Source: Acephala macrosclerotiorum (lineage: Eukaryota; Ascomycota; Leotiomycetes; Helotiales; Mollisiaceae). From it: a stretch of DNA of 64,000 nt. Positions within the stretch are counted from its first letter, which is position 1; every line of letters starts with the position of its first letter. This document shows positions 44,797 to 55,506 of the stretch, piece by piece. The stretch is taken from NCBI GenBank assembly GCA_014904845.1, contig MU119234.1, positions 124,001 through 188,000 on the forward strand. The letters run 5' to 3'. Position numbers and translations under genes: made by a program. The notes below the pieces were generated by a model that did not search any database, was not told the origin of the DNA, and saw nothing but the letters and a program-made list of their open reading frames with translations.

Positions 44797-46599
44797 CTAA
44801 GCCCAAGCAGCAGGAGACTTCGGCGTTGTCGGTATCCTCGGCGACCCTAACCCAAGCTCAATACTCCACGTCCTCTTCGGCTCCGCCAAGCCCCCTCTCA
44901 TCATCTCATCCTCCTTCAAATTCATACTCACAACACGCATCTCCGTCGTCCTCTTAACCTCAATCGGCAGACTCGGCAACGGTTTAACCTCCCAACCCCC
45001 CAACCTCTCTCTACCCTCATAGTCATCCCAAGGAAGTTGGACTGCTATCCTAGGCCACCAAGACATGCTTCTCGAACGGGAATTTGGGGAGTCGGAGGTG
45101 TGGGTGCGGAAGAGGTTATTCGTTGAGAAGAGCTCGGGGATGTATTTTATTATTAGGGGGCGGAGGGAGATGAGGCAGGAGCAGATTACGGCGGTGAAGA
45201 CTTCGATGATTGACCAGAGGGTTAGGTCTACGTCGTCCCCTATTTTGCTGTCAGTAGGTGTGGTGAGGGAGAGAGGAGGAGGGGATCGTACAGGTCAGGT
45301 CTATCGAGCTATTGAACTGAACGATGTATTTTAATCGTATCATGCTCGTGATACACGCACTGACAGACCATGTTAGCACATAACTGTTGTGGGGTTGGAG
45401 AAGGCTTCGGGGAGGACGCACAAACTCCCTAAGCTAAACATAAACCCCAATGCAACCTTCTTCTTCGTCGTAAAGCTCAACTTCTCCAATTCCCTAATCG
45501 GCAACAAAATGACCACCAAATCCTCAAAAATACTAACCGCACTCCCCGCATACAACACTTTACTCAAATTCAGACAACTTCCTTTCACCGTCTGATCCCA
45601 GATGCTGCGGATAGGGAGACATTGGAACGTGACGACGAAGCAGAAGATTAGGGTTTGGATGGTCATGAAGATGATGCAGAGCTTCGTGATGAGTTGGAAT
45701 GTCTTGTGGGGGAAGATGCGGAGGTAGAGGAGGAGGATTGAGACTTTGGCGGTGGGGTGGACGATGCTGTAGAATATTTGGGAGATGTAGTATAGCTGTT
45801 ATGAATTAGATTATGGGAGGTTCGACAGGAGGATGCCTACTTCGCGTAGTGAAGGTATGTTTTGGGGTGGGATGTTGTAGAAATGCTTTCCGAATCCTCG
45901 CGTGGCATCTGAGATAGACATCAGCATACTTCCTCCACACAGCGCTTTTCGGACTTACTCAAGATTGGGATCACAGCCATCGGAACCAAGAGTATCTGTA
46001 TTCGGGAGTCAGATTGGGCACCGTTGCCGGGAAGAGAAGTGCTTACGGCACAAAGAGCAATCATCCAATCATCCCAGCACAACCTCTTCGCTATCAAGTA
46101 CCTTGATAGGAATCTCAAAGCAATGATTGGGAAGGTGAATGCAGAGATGATAGCCATGCATTGTATTATTTCCCCGCTACGAGAAGGTGTCGGGATGCCC
46201 TCGCAGATATCATCTTGTGCGACCGTCGTGGCAACTGGATATGTGAGTTAATGAATCGAGAAAAAGAGGGTTGAGTGAGAAGCGTACGCGCTTGTTCTGT
46301 GGTATTGCAGCTACCTATGACACAGATCGCGAGATTCCTTTGCATGGTGTTGTTGGTGCACATGCAGCTTCTGATGTCTACCAGCTGACAATTGGCAGAC
46401 TCGAGCTGTGTCAATGTACATGATGTCTGAGAAAATTAGGAATGGATACCGAAGTGGAAGTGATGCTTACAATACATGTTGGTAATGTTGCCAGCATTGA
46501 GAACAGGGTGAGGTTAGAAGTGACATCGCCAGTGCCTTGCGCCGCTGAGTATCGTAGGAAAGCTGAAGTAAGAAGCAGCCACTGCCAAAATCGAGGCAT
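44797..46599 (-). CDS. CFEM-domain PTH11-type rhodopsin-like receptor
   Basis: Eight exons (46471-46599, 46288-46426, 46047-46234, 45959-45995, 45841-45908, 45422-45795, 45292-45359, 44797-45239) keep frame throughout and give 481 aa. Signal peptide MPRFWQWLLLTSAFLRYSAA. The extracellular CFEM domain has eight Cys (LPTCITSCTLTQLESANC, DIRSCMCTNNTMQRNLAICV, DDIC). Seven membrane helices follow, including MAIISAFTFPIIALRFLSRY with the WDDW motif, GFGKHFYNIPP, YYISQIFYSIVHPTAKVSIL, and SMIRLKYIVQFNSSIDLTWD with VDLTLWSIIEVFTAVICSC. A cytosolic tail ends the protein. PTH11-type receptors sense surfaces or ligands at the plasma membrane in Pezizomycotina. The last acceptor (45240) was chosen over a nearer AG because it restores LTWDDVDL and the frame. 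Confidence 0.9.
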
Positions 46600-47086
46600 G
46601 TTACTAGTTCAGAGGAAAGCTGGGTCAAGAGATCCTTTCACAACCCAAGGAGCACGCAGACTGCAGGTACATCATAAGTAGATGTACATGGTTGAAGCTG
46701 AGGCCACGCTTGATTATGTCCCCAGATCTTCCCCGGGCGGGTAACCCTCGCATGGCGATCCTGGATGCAGATAGGGCTACCATTGCAATGAAGTCAATTC
46801 ACGATATGCCGTTTCCATCATCTGCGCTCATGTAGGTCCAAGCGCGGCAACTGACAGGTGTCAATCAAGTTTCAAACTTGAATCACACTTCCTGCTGACT
46901 GACAAGATGAAGCTAGAGGCAGAGATTTAGCATGCGAACAAGTGGAGCAGATCGGGGAAGACGGCGGTGAAGTACCACGCACTGGCATTTAAGTCATACG
47001 AAGAACGGGTCAAAAGTCTGTAATGTCTCACTCAAGTCCTGTAATCTCCCTTGATTAGCTCGCTTGAGGCATCCCTTCGTAATTCT
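46600..47086. other. intergenic start of repeat island
   Basis: No gene recognised. Upstream flank of the CFEM receptor, followed by non-coding sequence leading into small repeats. Confidence 0.5.
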
Positions 47087-47247
47087 ACGGAGGTACAGCC
47101 CATAAAGATTCAAACAGCACTAGCAGGGAGTCCTCTGGTATCAACAACACTTTGCCCAATCTAACAGTATAAACCCCAACAAGTATTACTAAATTAGAGA
47201 AAGTTCTGTTTACATCTGGGGTACCCCTACTAGAGCTGTACCTCCGT
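47087..47247. repeat. 161-bp segment bounded by 13-bp inverted repeats
   Basis: ACGGAGGTACAGC at 47087-47099 is matched perfectly in reverse complement at 47235-47247. The interior has no gene. It could be a small MITE-like element. No clear target-site duplication was seen, so this is tentative. Confidence 0.4.
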
Positions 47248-47272
47248 GCTTCTCCTCGAGGCTTGAGAGCCC

Positions 47273-47445
47273 GTTCTTTAGTGGGTCGAGGCGTATTTAC
47301 AGTGCTGTGGACGATCACCCTTCAAGGCATGGCTTGGGGCCTTACAGGGCAGTTACAGCGCTGTTCTTTAGTGGGTTGAGGCGTATTTACAGTGAGTTCT
47401 GTGGATGATCACCCTTTAGGGCATGGCTTGAGACATTACAGGGCA
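47273..47445 (+). repeat. two direct copies of an approx. 80-bp unit
   Basis: Copy A (47273-47351) and copy B (47363-47445) both begin GTTCTTTAGTGGGT and contain GAGGCGTATTTACAGTG and GGCATGGCTTG. Both end ACAGGGCA. They differ by a 4-bp insertion and several changes, mostly transitions. Non-coding. Confidence 0.75.
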
Positions 47446-47665
47446 CATACCCTGTAGACCCAGACTTTTGACCGCATTCGTAATCGAGACCCGAAACTGA
47501 TATGAACAGGGATCGACAAGGGGAAGGTTTTTCCAGAAACGTGCTCCAATCATCAACAATTACATGCGGAAGGTTCCGCAGTAGACTGATACACTGAACC
47601 TTGTCAAGTTGGACCGAACACTATGACAGGTCTAAATCGCGGGAATGAGGGTCCGGATCTGCTCA

Positions 47666-47933
47666 ATATCCGTTACGCTGCGACCAGCTTTGCGTTCGAT
47701 CGCTAAAACTTCTCTATCTTCTAGCGCTTACAAATCGCAAGAGAATTAAAATCAAAACTTATTGTTTGCTTGGATGATTTATTGCTTTTTAAACTTTAAT
47801 TACATACAGTTTTTGGAAGGTTCTAATTATCTATTCTTATAAAGCATTGGTTTAAAATAGGTGAGTTTGGGGGATTTTAGTGTTTTCAGCAAAATTAGGC
47901 GGGACGCAAAGCGGGTCGCAGCGTAACGGATAT
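47666..47933. mobile_element. MITE-like element with 30-bp TIRs
   Basis: The 30-bp arm starting ATATCCGTTACGCTGCGACC at 47666-47695 recurs as reverse complement at 47904-47933 with one mismatch. The tips read TA-TCCGTTACG and CGTAACGGA-TA, as expected for insertion at a TA dinucleotide (Tc1/mariner/pogo type). The 208-bp interior is AT-rich and carries no open frame, so it is non-autonomous. The size and TIR:interior ratio fit a MITE. Confidence 0.7.
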
Positions 47934-48709
47934 CCAAGTAGTCCATTGTTCGATAAGCAACATGTAAAGGTTATCGTGCACAGCTTCAATCCGGACAGAA
48001 CTACTGCATCAGTGTCCAAAACAATGCCCGAGAGATGATGAGGAAGAGAAAGGAAAACCAAGAGGCTGGTAACCTATGCAACAGGGATGGATCAATACGA
48101 AGACACTTTGAAGGCAGTGCAAAACTCAAATAATGTAGCCCAAAATCTGACTCTGGTTGTCGTATCCTGCAATACGAGGCCCAGTAAACTTTATAAACGG
48201 TCTGCGAACTCTGATTGAATTCAGTTGACGTCTCGCGATCCGTGCACGATCCTCCCCCTCTCTTCCTCCCCGACCTACTACTTAGCGACGTTCTGTATCC
48301 TGGTTACTTGGGCGGGATATGTTCAGGAGCTGACGAAAGCTTTCCCGTTATCCCAGTCTTGACAGGTGATACAGCATGCTTTTTGGCCGACAAAATCGCT
48401 ATGAGAGCTGACGACGTTCTTGCTGATACTCGTGGATTGTGTACCGAGAAATTCCAGGAAGCTGGAAGATTAGGGAATGCAAGGCTTCCGAATTCCGATG
48501 CCCATATTGATCCAGTTTTGATATCAGAGTGGAAGCGACTAGCAGTGACATTGGCATGATGAATCATTGATGATTTATACGACTGCAGTCTGCTTCCACT
48601 ATAACGCCGGAGTTCGCAGTTAGGGTGTTCTGATACTCGCTCACTATGGCTCAAATGGTAACGATATCTCACCTGTCAGTGAGGCTTTCGCCCTTCTTTT
48701 CCTCCGGCC
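47934..48709. other. intergenic right side of repeat island
   Basis: Overlapping frames on both strands (48215-48559 plus, 48304-48672 minus) have no signal peptide, domain or splice support and compete with each other. No gene called. Confidence 0.4.
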
Positions 48710-50747
48710 TCAGCTTGCTTGGTCGTTGTTGCAAATGCTGCCATCTAAGCCGCTAAAGGCGACAATAGCATTAAAAGCCTTGTCTCTCCCGCGCACGTTC
48801 TCCAACAGCACAATCCCAGCACTCTCTTGTTCGCCCATCCCATACATGCCAGCACCTCCTTCTCTGCCTCTGAATCTCAGCTCTAGTTTGTCCATTCTAG
48901 TAGTGACTTTCGCTAGAGGACTGAGAATCGATGATCTCGTCTGTCGTTTCGACATCTCGACTAGCTCGGAATAAGGCTTGTCGAATCTTCCGTGTGGAAG
49001 TGATCTGCTGATGGCCGCAGCAACGAATCGAATACCACCTGTTGATACGATGAGTCGTCCTGGCACGCGAAAATAGGTGCAGCCAAAGCTCAGAATGTCC
49101 CGCGGCTCATCCTCAATCGTACTTCCGGAGGTATGGAAGGAGAGTGTGTCACTGTTTTCCATGTCTGCTGGAGCATCCGGGCTGTGCGAATATAGTTGTC
49201 GTCTGACTCGAGACGCATGATTGCCTGCTTCGCAACAGTAGCACGCTCTTGGAGATACTGAAAGCACGCTTCTGGGTGATTTGGAACTTCCCACAAGGCC
49301 CATTTGAAAGGAGAGACAAGCAGACGGTAGCATGGGTATAAGGACGAGATTGGCCAGCAAATGAAGAAGATGAGGCCGAGGATGAACCAGAGGAGCTTCA
49401 CGGCGAATTTTGAATCCGTCAATGCACTGAGCAGGAACATGGAGCTTATCAGACCTAGAGTCGCGAAGGTAGCTGGCGGATATCGGAAATGGTAGAAGTT
49501 GTAGGCAGATTCGAGGAGAGACGCAAGATCCGCGACCTGGACTTGGAGGAATGGACCAAGCTCTTCCATCAGTGGGCCCAACCAGTCGTCGTTGCCATGC
49601 TTGTCCATTAGCTCGCCGACTTTAAAGGCAGTTGCTCCTCTGTCAATGCCCCGTTCTATGCCTTCCCGTAATGCCTCCAGAGATCTTGGGTAGTAGAAAT
49701 TCATTATCGTAGAATATAACACGTAACCATACTTCAAACGTCAGCTAGAGCTCGTCAATTGGAATATATAATAGGGGGCATCTTACAAAGAAAGTCATGA
49801 TGTGTGATATGTACCAAAGAAGGAAATATGACGCCATAATCCTGCCTGTTCTCCATGGATCATCCCGTCTATACATGCGCCGTATTTCCGATATGAATGT
49901 TTGTAGAGGAGCGCTGACTCTAATAAGTCGCTTAACATGTTTTCGAAGGGTATCAAAATCGAAAGGAAGTTGCTCAAAATCGTCTATGTACTACGCTGAA
50001 AACCCATGGGACCCGTGTAGAAGCTTCTACTCTTGGTTAGCATGAACCTGCGGTCGAAGAACTTTGTGCTCACATATGCAGTCCATTTTCCCAATTGAAC
50101 GCGGGAAACCCACAATCATCTATCTCCTCGAAGAAACTGTCGTCTGGAAATGGTGTAGGTGGAATGGCGTCTACAGCTCGCACTCTCTGCGCATGGCGAG
50201 CCGTGACCCAAGCCACTCGCATATTCTGCCTAGACTTTTCCATCTTCTCTATACGCCCCGTGCACTGGTCCACACCCTCCCTCTTTCTCGCCGCAGTTTC
50301 TTCGTCGTCGCTGGTATTCTTTCCTTCCTCTGCTCGATGCAGATCATCATGAGCTTCCAGGAAGTCCAGGTCGGCCTTTCGAGAGAGATATGGTCAACTT
50401 TTCGCGAGAGTACCGGCAGTCTTTCGTGTGGCGCGTGCCTTGATCGCGGCTTTAGGGTTGATAATTGCTCCAGCCACCCCTTGGACAATATCAATTCCTT
50501 TGCTTGTGATACCCGACGTCCCGATTCGTGCTCTGTTCAAGAACTTGGAGGTGTTGAAGGCAGGGCTATGTTCAAGCTCCTCGACAGCTGCTTGGTATTC
50601 ATTGTCGTCATGCGAGGATTTTTCGATGCGCAGGATATGTTTCGCCTTCCGCTTCGCTTTGGCCCTCACACCGTACTCTTTATCTGTGATCGAGGCATTG
50701 GCGGTAGGCGTTTTGGGAAGCGGAACACCGCCATGATCTTTCTTCAT
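48710..50747 (-). pseudogene. DUF3292-family membrane protein, damaged
   Basis: Start ATG at 50747 (MKKDHGGVPLPKTPTANASI). Family blocks in order: AFNTSKFLNRARIGTSGITS, KARATRKTAGTLAKS, then TGA (50394-50396), after which the same frame continues PYLSRKADLDFLEAHDDLHR, NMRVAWVTARHAQRVRAVDA and DDSFFEEIDDCGFPAFNW. One base is missing near 50086-50092 before KWTAY. Introns 49991-50073 and 49732-49786 lead to YIDDFEQLPFDFDTLRKHVK and YGYVLYSTIMNFYYPRSLEA. Membrane helices (TFATLGLISSMFLLSALT, LLWFILGLIFFICWPISSLY) and ALWEVPNHPEACFQYLQERA follow. The C-terminal GRAM-like part (FGCTYFRVPGRLIVSTGGIR, DKAFNAIVAFSG) is in another frame, through a 41-nt intron or another shift near 49150-49190. Function of the family unknown. 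Lesions suggest a pseudogene. Confidence 0.65.
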
Positions 50748-51172
50748 TCTTTAGCTTGATTAGTTTGATGGCAGACATGGAAGAAATTTGCAAGCTTGGA
50801 ATCGTCTTCAAAGGGACTGAGAAATATTATAGAGAGAAGTAAAGGAGCACAACTATCGCATTCGGATTTTCTGACAGCTCCATTGTGACTTGTATCGTCA
50901 TCCTTCTTTACAATGCGAAGCCTCGAGCCCAAGCAGCTAAACACTAGTTCATTGCGTGCTGGACTATCACTGAACGGAGTTTAAACTTGAAATGGTTTGG
51001 TGTTGACAGTAAGAACGTGGAAGCTTGATGTTATGAAGAGTGGCGTCAGAGGCGTTTGTGGCTGATGGTTGTTGTGGCTGAAGCTTTAGATAGGCGTTCC
51101 AAAATTATTTCAATATCAAAACGGTATTTTAGACATCAAAGCCTTCTACACCACGACGTCCCCTCCAACTTG
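50748..51172. other. divergent spacer
   Basis: About 425 bases between the DUF3292 locus and QRI7, no gene. In-frame ATG 51065 could extend QRI7 by 36 residues but the added part does not look like a better targeting signal. Confidence 0.5.
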
Positions 51173-52552
51173 ATGAGGTCAATATGCCATTTCACCAAAC
51201 GCTTCCCAACTTCTCTTCCCTTCCGAAGAAAATGGTCGTCTCAGCGTCTCCTCACCCTTGCGATCGAAACCTCCTGCGATGATACGAGCGTTGCCATCCT
51301 CGAAAAGAAGAACAATTCCGCAATCATACATTTTAATGAGAAGGTCACATCCGATAATCGGTCATATGGAGGGGTACATCCACTTGTAGCGGTCGAGTCG
51401 CACCAGAGGAATCTTGCTACCTTGGTCAATAAGGCTATGCAGAGTCTGCCGGTTGTATATTCGCAGGACATCAAGATGCTGCATGTTGAGGGTTGCAGGC
51501 GCCACAAGCCAGACTTCGTCACAGTTACTCGAGGCCCTGGAATAAGAGCGGCTTTAATAACTGGATTGGAGATGGCGAAAGGCTTATCTGTTGCATGGCA
51601 GGTTCCATTGCTTGGTGTCAACCATATGCAAGCCCATGCACTTACGCCTAGGCTTGTAAATGCTCTTGCTGTCGATACTCTCCGTGACGAGGGCCTTGTG
51701 CAGATTTCGCCAGATAAGAAATCTATAGCAGCATCGAGGCCAGAGTTTCCCTTCTTGTCGTTGTTGGTATCAGGAGGTCACACCATGCTGGTCCATTCTC
51801 GCTCTCTCTGCGACCACGAAATCATAGCGAGCACAACCGACATTGCCATTGGGGATATGATCGACAAATGTGCACGAGTCATCCTACCACCAGCATATCT
51901 AGATACAGCCAAAGACGTGATGTACGGGAAATTGCTTGAAGAATTCGTCTTTCCGAACAAGCTTTCGACTTACGATTATGCCCCACCATCTTCCTTCACT
52001 CGAACTCGCATACCTTCGGATCTTGCCTATGACTGGGTTATCAGTGCGCCATATTCTAACCCTGGCGATAGAGGATCGATAGCATATGCAGGCTCCTTTA
52101 CATACTCTGGGATTGACTCGTCGGTAAGACGCGTGGTTAAGAAACGGCCAGACATGGGCGATGAGGAACGGCGAATACTGGGAAAGGCTGCAATGGAAGT
52201 AGCGTTCGAGCACTTGGCTTCTCGTGTATTATTTGCCCTCGGTCGACCCGATATGAAAGACATCAAGACCTTGGTTGTCTCTGGCGGCGTGGCAAGCAAT
52301 CGATATCTGAAGGAGGTCCTGAGGCGGAACCTCGATGACAAAGGCTACAGTCCGGACAGGTTAGAGTTGGCCTTCCCTCCGCCGGAATACTGCACAGATA
52401 ATGCAGCAATGATTGCGTGGACTGGGATGGAGATGTATGAGGCTGGTTGGAGGACAAAGCTGGATGCTCTGGTGGAAAGAAGATGGCCAATTGATCCAAG
52501 AGCAGATGGCGGAATCTTAGGTCTGGATGGCTGGGAAAGACTTAATACCTGA
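51173..52552 (+). CDS. QRI7: mitochondrial tRNA N6-threonylcarbamoyladenosine transferase
   Basis: Single exon. The ATG at 51173 gives 459 aa with a basic, hydroxylated presequence (MRSICHFTKRFPTSLPFRRK) fitting mitochondrial import. Kae1/TsaD/Qri7 signatures: LLTLAIETSCDDTSVAI, SYGGVHPLVAVESHQRNL, FVTVTRGPGIRAALITGLEM, the metal-binding HMQAHAL near residue 151, FLSLLVSGGHTMLVHS, TLVVSGGVASNRYLKEVL and PPPEYCTDNAAMIAWTGM. The enzyme transfers threonylcarbamoyl to A37 of ANN-decoding tRNAs in mitochondria. The N-terminal presequence and mid-protein insertions distinguish it from cytosolic Kae1. Intact, with no introns. Confidence 0.93.
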   Translation: MRSICHFTKRFPTSLPFRRKWSSQRLLTLAIETSCDDTSVAILEKKNNSAIIHFNEKVTSDNRSYGGVHPLVAVESHQRNLATLVNKAMQSLPVVYSQDIKMLHVEGCRRHKPDFVTVTRGPGIRAALITGLEMAKGLSVAWQVPLLGVNHMQAHALTPRLVNALAVDTLRDEGLVQISPDKKSIAASRPEFPFLSLLVSGGHTMLVHSRSLCDHEIIASTTDIAIGDMIDKCARVILPPAYLDTAKDVMYGKLLEEFVFPNKLSTYDYAPPSSFTRTRIPSDLAYDWVISAPYSNPGDRGSIAYAGSFTYSGIDSSVRRVVKKRPDMGDEERRILGKAAMEVAFEHLASRVLFALGRPDMKDIKTLVVSGGVASNRYLKEVLRRNLDDKGYSPDRLELAFPPPEYCTDNAAMIAWTGMEMYEAGWRTKLDALVERRWPIDPRADGGILGLDGWERLNT

Positions 52553-53340
52553 TTTGATTGTTAATGATACTCCTCTGCTTTTGTTGTACTTCTTGCTCCC
52601 GGTCTGCATATTGTTCTCATTTATTATGCTTGTTGTTAGACCTAGCTTTAGCTAGCTTGCCTTATTTGGACACCAATTTAAAAGGGGGAGTTAGCTTTCT
52701 TTGACCTAAGCGAGGTCTTCGACAGATTCCTCTACCAGACCACAACAACTCCACCACCTATCCCAACAAGGCCTATCTCGATGGTCACTGCACCGACGGC
52801 GTTTGGTTTGAGCTAATGTTCCCGAGTTGTTGGAACAGTGTCGGCAGAACAGCCAAACACAAGAAATCACACGGTGCCTATCATCTGAGATCATTACAGC
52901 GCCAGTAGTTTCCTTTCACGCCTTCCATCCTTATTCCATGAGAGGATACTTGTTCCTTCAATGGCATTAATGGCACCTTTACGATGTCTAATGGCGATCC
53001 CTCTGGTATGTATCACTTCCCATTGTTCGCCACAAACATAGCCACGACAGCAGCCAGAATGTCAAGCAACAAATCCGAGTGTAAAGCTCTCCATCAACAC
53101 TCCGCACCATATGCCACTGACTTTGCTTCAGTCTGTGCGACACCAGCTGCGATTCAAGAACTTCCTCCTTCCCACGCCCCTCTTTCAACTTCGCAACAAG
53201 ACTGTCAAAAAATCTACCTCCATTGTTGGAATCACAGCAAATGATTCACGGGTGGACACACACAAGCAAACTGGCTCTTGATAGCTGGTTCGATTATGTC
53301 TTTCTATCTAACGAGGGATCGTACAATATAAGGAAACAGC
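52553..53340. other. intergenic
   Basis: No supported gene. Small frames at 52706-52894 and 52984-53244 lack features. Confidence 0.45.
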
Positions 53341-53402
53341 TGTCTCGTACAATGCTTCGTACGAGACACATATCGTCTCATCAAGTGCGCCAGCGCACTT
53401 GA
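53341..53402. repeat. two adjacent perfect hairpins
   Basis: TGTCTCGTAC (53341-53350) pairs with GTACGAGACA (53359-53368) across an 8-base loop. Twelve bases on, TCAAGTGCGC (53381-53390) pairs with GCGCACTTGA (53393-53402) across CA. Both 10-bp stems are perfect. The segment lies in non-coding DNA between QRI7 and the next gene. Confidence 0.7.
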
Positions 53403-53925
53403 CACGTGATCCGGCATTTCCAGCTACGGCATTCCCGACATCCACCAACTCCAAGTCATGAACGGAAAGAAGCGAACGGTAGCAAGAAGCCTAGCATTGG
53501 ATGAGATGGGCATGAGTATGGGGCTGGCAATAACAAGAAAGTTTGGCAATGAGCAATGACAAGGAGTCTAGGCTAGACTAAGAGTATCAATCTTAGCATT
53601 CCATCATTGAATACAGTCTTGAAAGTGAACTTCTGGTGCGTGTTGCCCCTTCCTTATGTGATTAAGTGACAAAACCGAGCCGCTGCCGGGGCTTGGTTGC
53701 CCTTGGAGTGCATGCACTTTGCAGGAAAGATCGAGATTGTCCCAGGCCAGGAGAGAGCTTTACAATCCCATATATTTTGACTCACAAGTTTTCAGATATA
53801 CGGTGTGAGTCATGTGGTGCGGCACGCCGCTCGACACGGCCACCTGGGAGACAAGATCGCGCCTGCCATTGCACCTTCTTCCTTCGAACTTGCGATATTA
53901 AGAGACCTTCCACAACTCGCTCAGT
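53403..53925. other. upstream region of the next gene
   Basis: About 520 bases, no gene called. The plus frame 53666-54139 overlaps the next coding region in a different frame. Confidence 0.45.
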
Positions 53926-55506
53926 ATGTGCATGTCTAATGCGTCGTCCTCCATGTTATCTCCTCCGCAGCTTCTTGAAAAAGCGGGGAAGTTGCTTGAG
54001 CTTTTTGTCGCCTTCCATGAAGATTTCGATCTCCTCCGACACACTTTTGCACCGCGCTCAACATCTACAAGACGTTCGCTTTTCAACTACATCTCCGACA
54101 GCACCGACATCAAACTCGTCATACTACGGGATAAGATAATTAACCTTGTTGACTCACTGGAAGACACTGGGATCGGATGGAATGGAGGACAACAGAAGGC
54201 CTTTCAGACATTGAAAGCTGATCTAGAGGGCAAGATCAAGGTCACTGCGGAATTACGAAGGAAATTCGAGGGCGAAACAGGGTATAAATACGATGTTGGA
54301 GCCCTTCGATTCAAAGTCATTGGGAATCGTGTCGAGTCGACAGGGGATGGCCGTGCGAGTACTGAACAACGGCTATTCTCTCAACCAGATGCGCTCATTG
54401 GCAGGGACAAAGATAAACCTAACAATCCCCCGCCTATTCATACTTCGAGGGGTATGATGACGATTCGGGAGAGACTGCTTCAAGACCGCATAAGGAATAC
54501 GTCGGGCGTTAAACCACTGGACAGCTCTCGTTCGACGGCCTCGAAGCCTTCGTCTCCTATTTTCCCCGTCGACCAGTCCAAGTTGATAACCATCCGTGGC
54601 CCTTCTTCCATGTTTCCGGGTGCACGCCAGAAGGCAAGGGAAGTACTGCAGGCAGCTAGAACGATAGAAGGAGCTTTACAGAGCCCAAGCCCTGTCAAGG
54701 CTGGAAACAAACCCACCGGTCCCGGTGCTGCGTTGAACCGCAGCCTGTCTAGTCCCACACCAATCCCATCCTCTCCTCAGCTTCTCCCTCATCCGACTGG
54801 CAAGAGGAAGTTAAAGACGTCTCCTACAGAATACCAAAAAGTCTCAAGACAAAGGAAAAATCGACTTATCATTCCTTCCAGTGACGATGAAGATGTTGAA
54901 AATGGGCATAATGAAGCGGACAAAGCCGAGACAGAAGGTGGAAGTCAAGCTACAGAACCACCCAAGGAAGCTCAATCAGCTGGCCCAAAAAACAACCCTC
55001 CGACTCCACTCGAAGTCATCAAGGTCAGAGCGCCCACTCAGGTGACTGCTTCCAAGATGAGTAGCCTAGGATTGTCATTCAGAACGCCAGGCGCTACTTC
55101 TATGCAAGTAAAAAATAGAGCGCATGTCTCTTCATCGTACGATGTCTATGAATTTCCGGATGATGACGATGACGATCAAAATGTGAGCCCAAAGGAGAAA
55201 CAGAAAAGAAAGCAGGGCTTCACTCAGGTGATAAAGCAAGTGGTGAACGTTTCTACGCAACCGGGCCAGAGGATTCCCAAGAGCACGAATCATGGTTATC
55301 TTGGACGTCCACAGGCAAAGGGTGCTTCGGTCAAGCCACTTATTCAACCTCGGACTACTGAGAACAGAAGGCTGGGTTTCCAATTTTCTCCGAAAAACAA
55401 GCTAAATCGCCTGTCAGATGGGGCCGAGGACGTAGCTCCGGATGCGAAGAGACAGAAAACAGTAGAGAAGGAAAAGAGATCTCAGGCTTCGAAGTCTTCA
55501 GAGTAA
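53926..55506 (+). CDS. large disordered, probably nuclear protein
   Basis: Single exon of 526 aa from the ATG at 53926 (a second ATG lies two codons on). The N-terminal 130 residues look folded and helical (LLEKAGKLLELFVAFHEDFD, ILRDKIINLVDSLEDTGIGW, IKVTAELRRKFEGETGYKYD). The rest is low-complexity, Ser/Pro-rich and charged, with basic clusters like nuclear localisation signals (KRKLKTSPTEYQKVSRQRKN, KEKQKRKQGF, DAKRQKTVEKEKR) and acidic runs (SSDDEDVEN, FPDDDDDDQN). No catalytic motif. Likely a chromatin or RNA-processing accessory factor, but that is inference. No family recognised. Confidence 0.75.
   Translation: MCMSNASSSMLSPPQLLEKAGKLLELFVAFHEDFDLLRHTFAPRSTSTRRSLFNYISDSTDIKLVILRDKIINLVDSLEDTGIGWNGGQQKAFQTLKADLEGKIKVTAELRRKFEGETGYKYDVGALRFKVIGNRVESTGDGRASTEQRLFSQPDALIGRDKDKPNNPPPIHTSRGMMTIRERLLQDRIRNTSGVKPLDSSRSTASKPSSPIFPVDQSKLITIRGPSSMFPGARQKAREVLQAARTIEGALQSPSPVKAGNKPTGPGAALNRSLSSPTPIPSSPQLLPHPTGKRKLKTSPTEYQKVSRQRKNRLIIPSSDDEDVENGHNEADKAETEGGSQATEPPKEAQSAGPKNNPPTPLEVIKVRAPTQVTASKMSSLGLSFRTPGATSMQVKNRAHVSSSYDVYEFPDDDDDDQNVSPKEKQKRKQGFTQVIKQVVNVSTQPGQRIPKSTNHGYLGRPQAKGASVKPLIQPRTTENRRLGFQFSPKNKLNRLSDGAEDVAPDAKRQKTVEKEKRSQASKSSE

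Noticed and set aside
48215..48672. Overlapping frames on both strands
   Set aside because: They compete for the same DNA, and neither has signal peptide, domain or intron logic.
50070..50760. Plus-strand frames of 85-231 codons
   Set aside because: They are antisense shadows of the DUF3292 locus, whose family blocks are recognisable on the minus strand.
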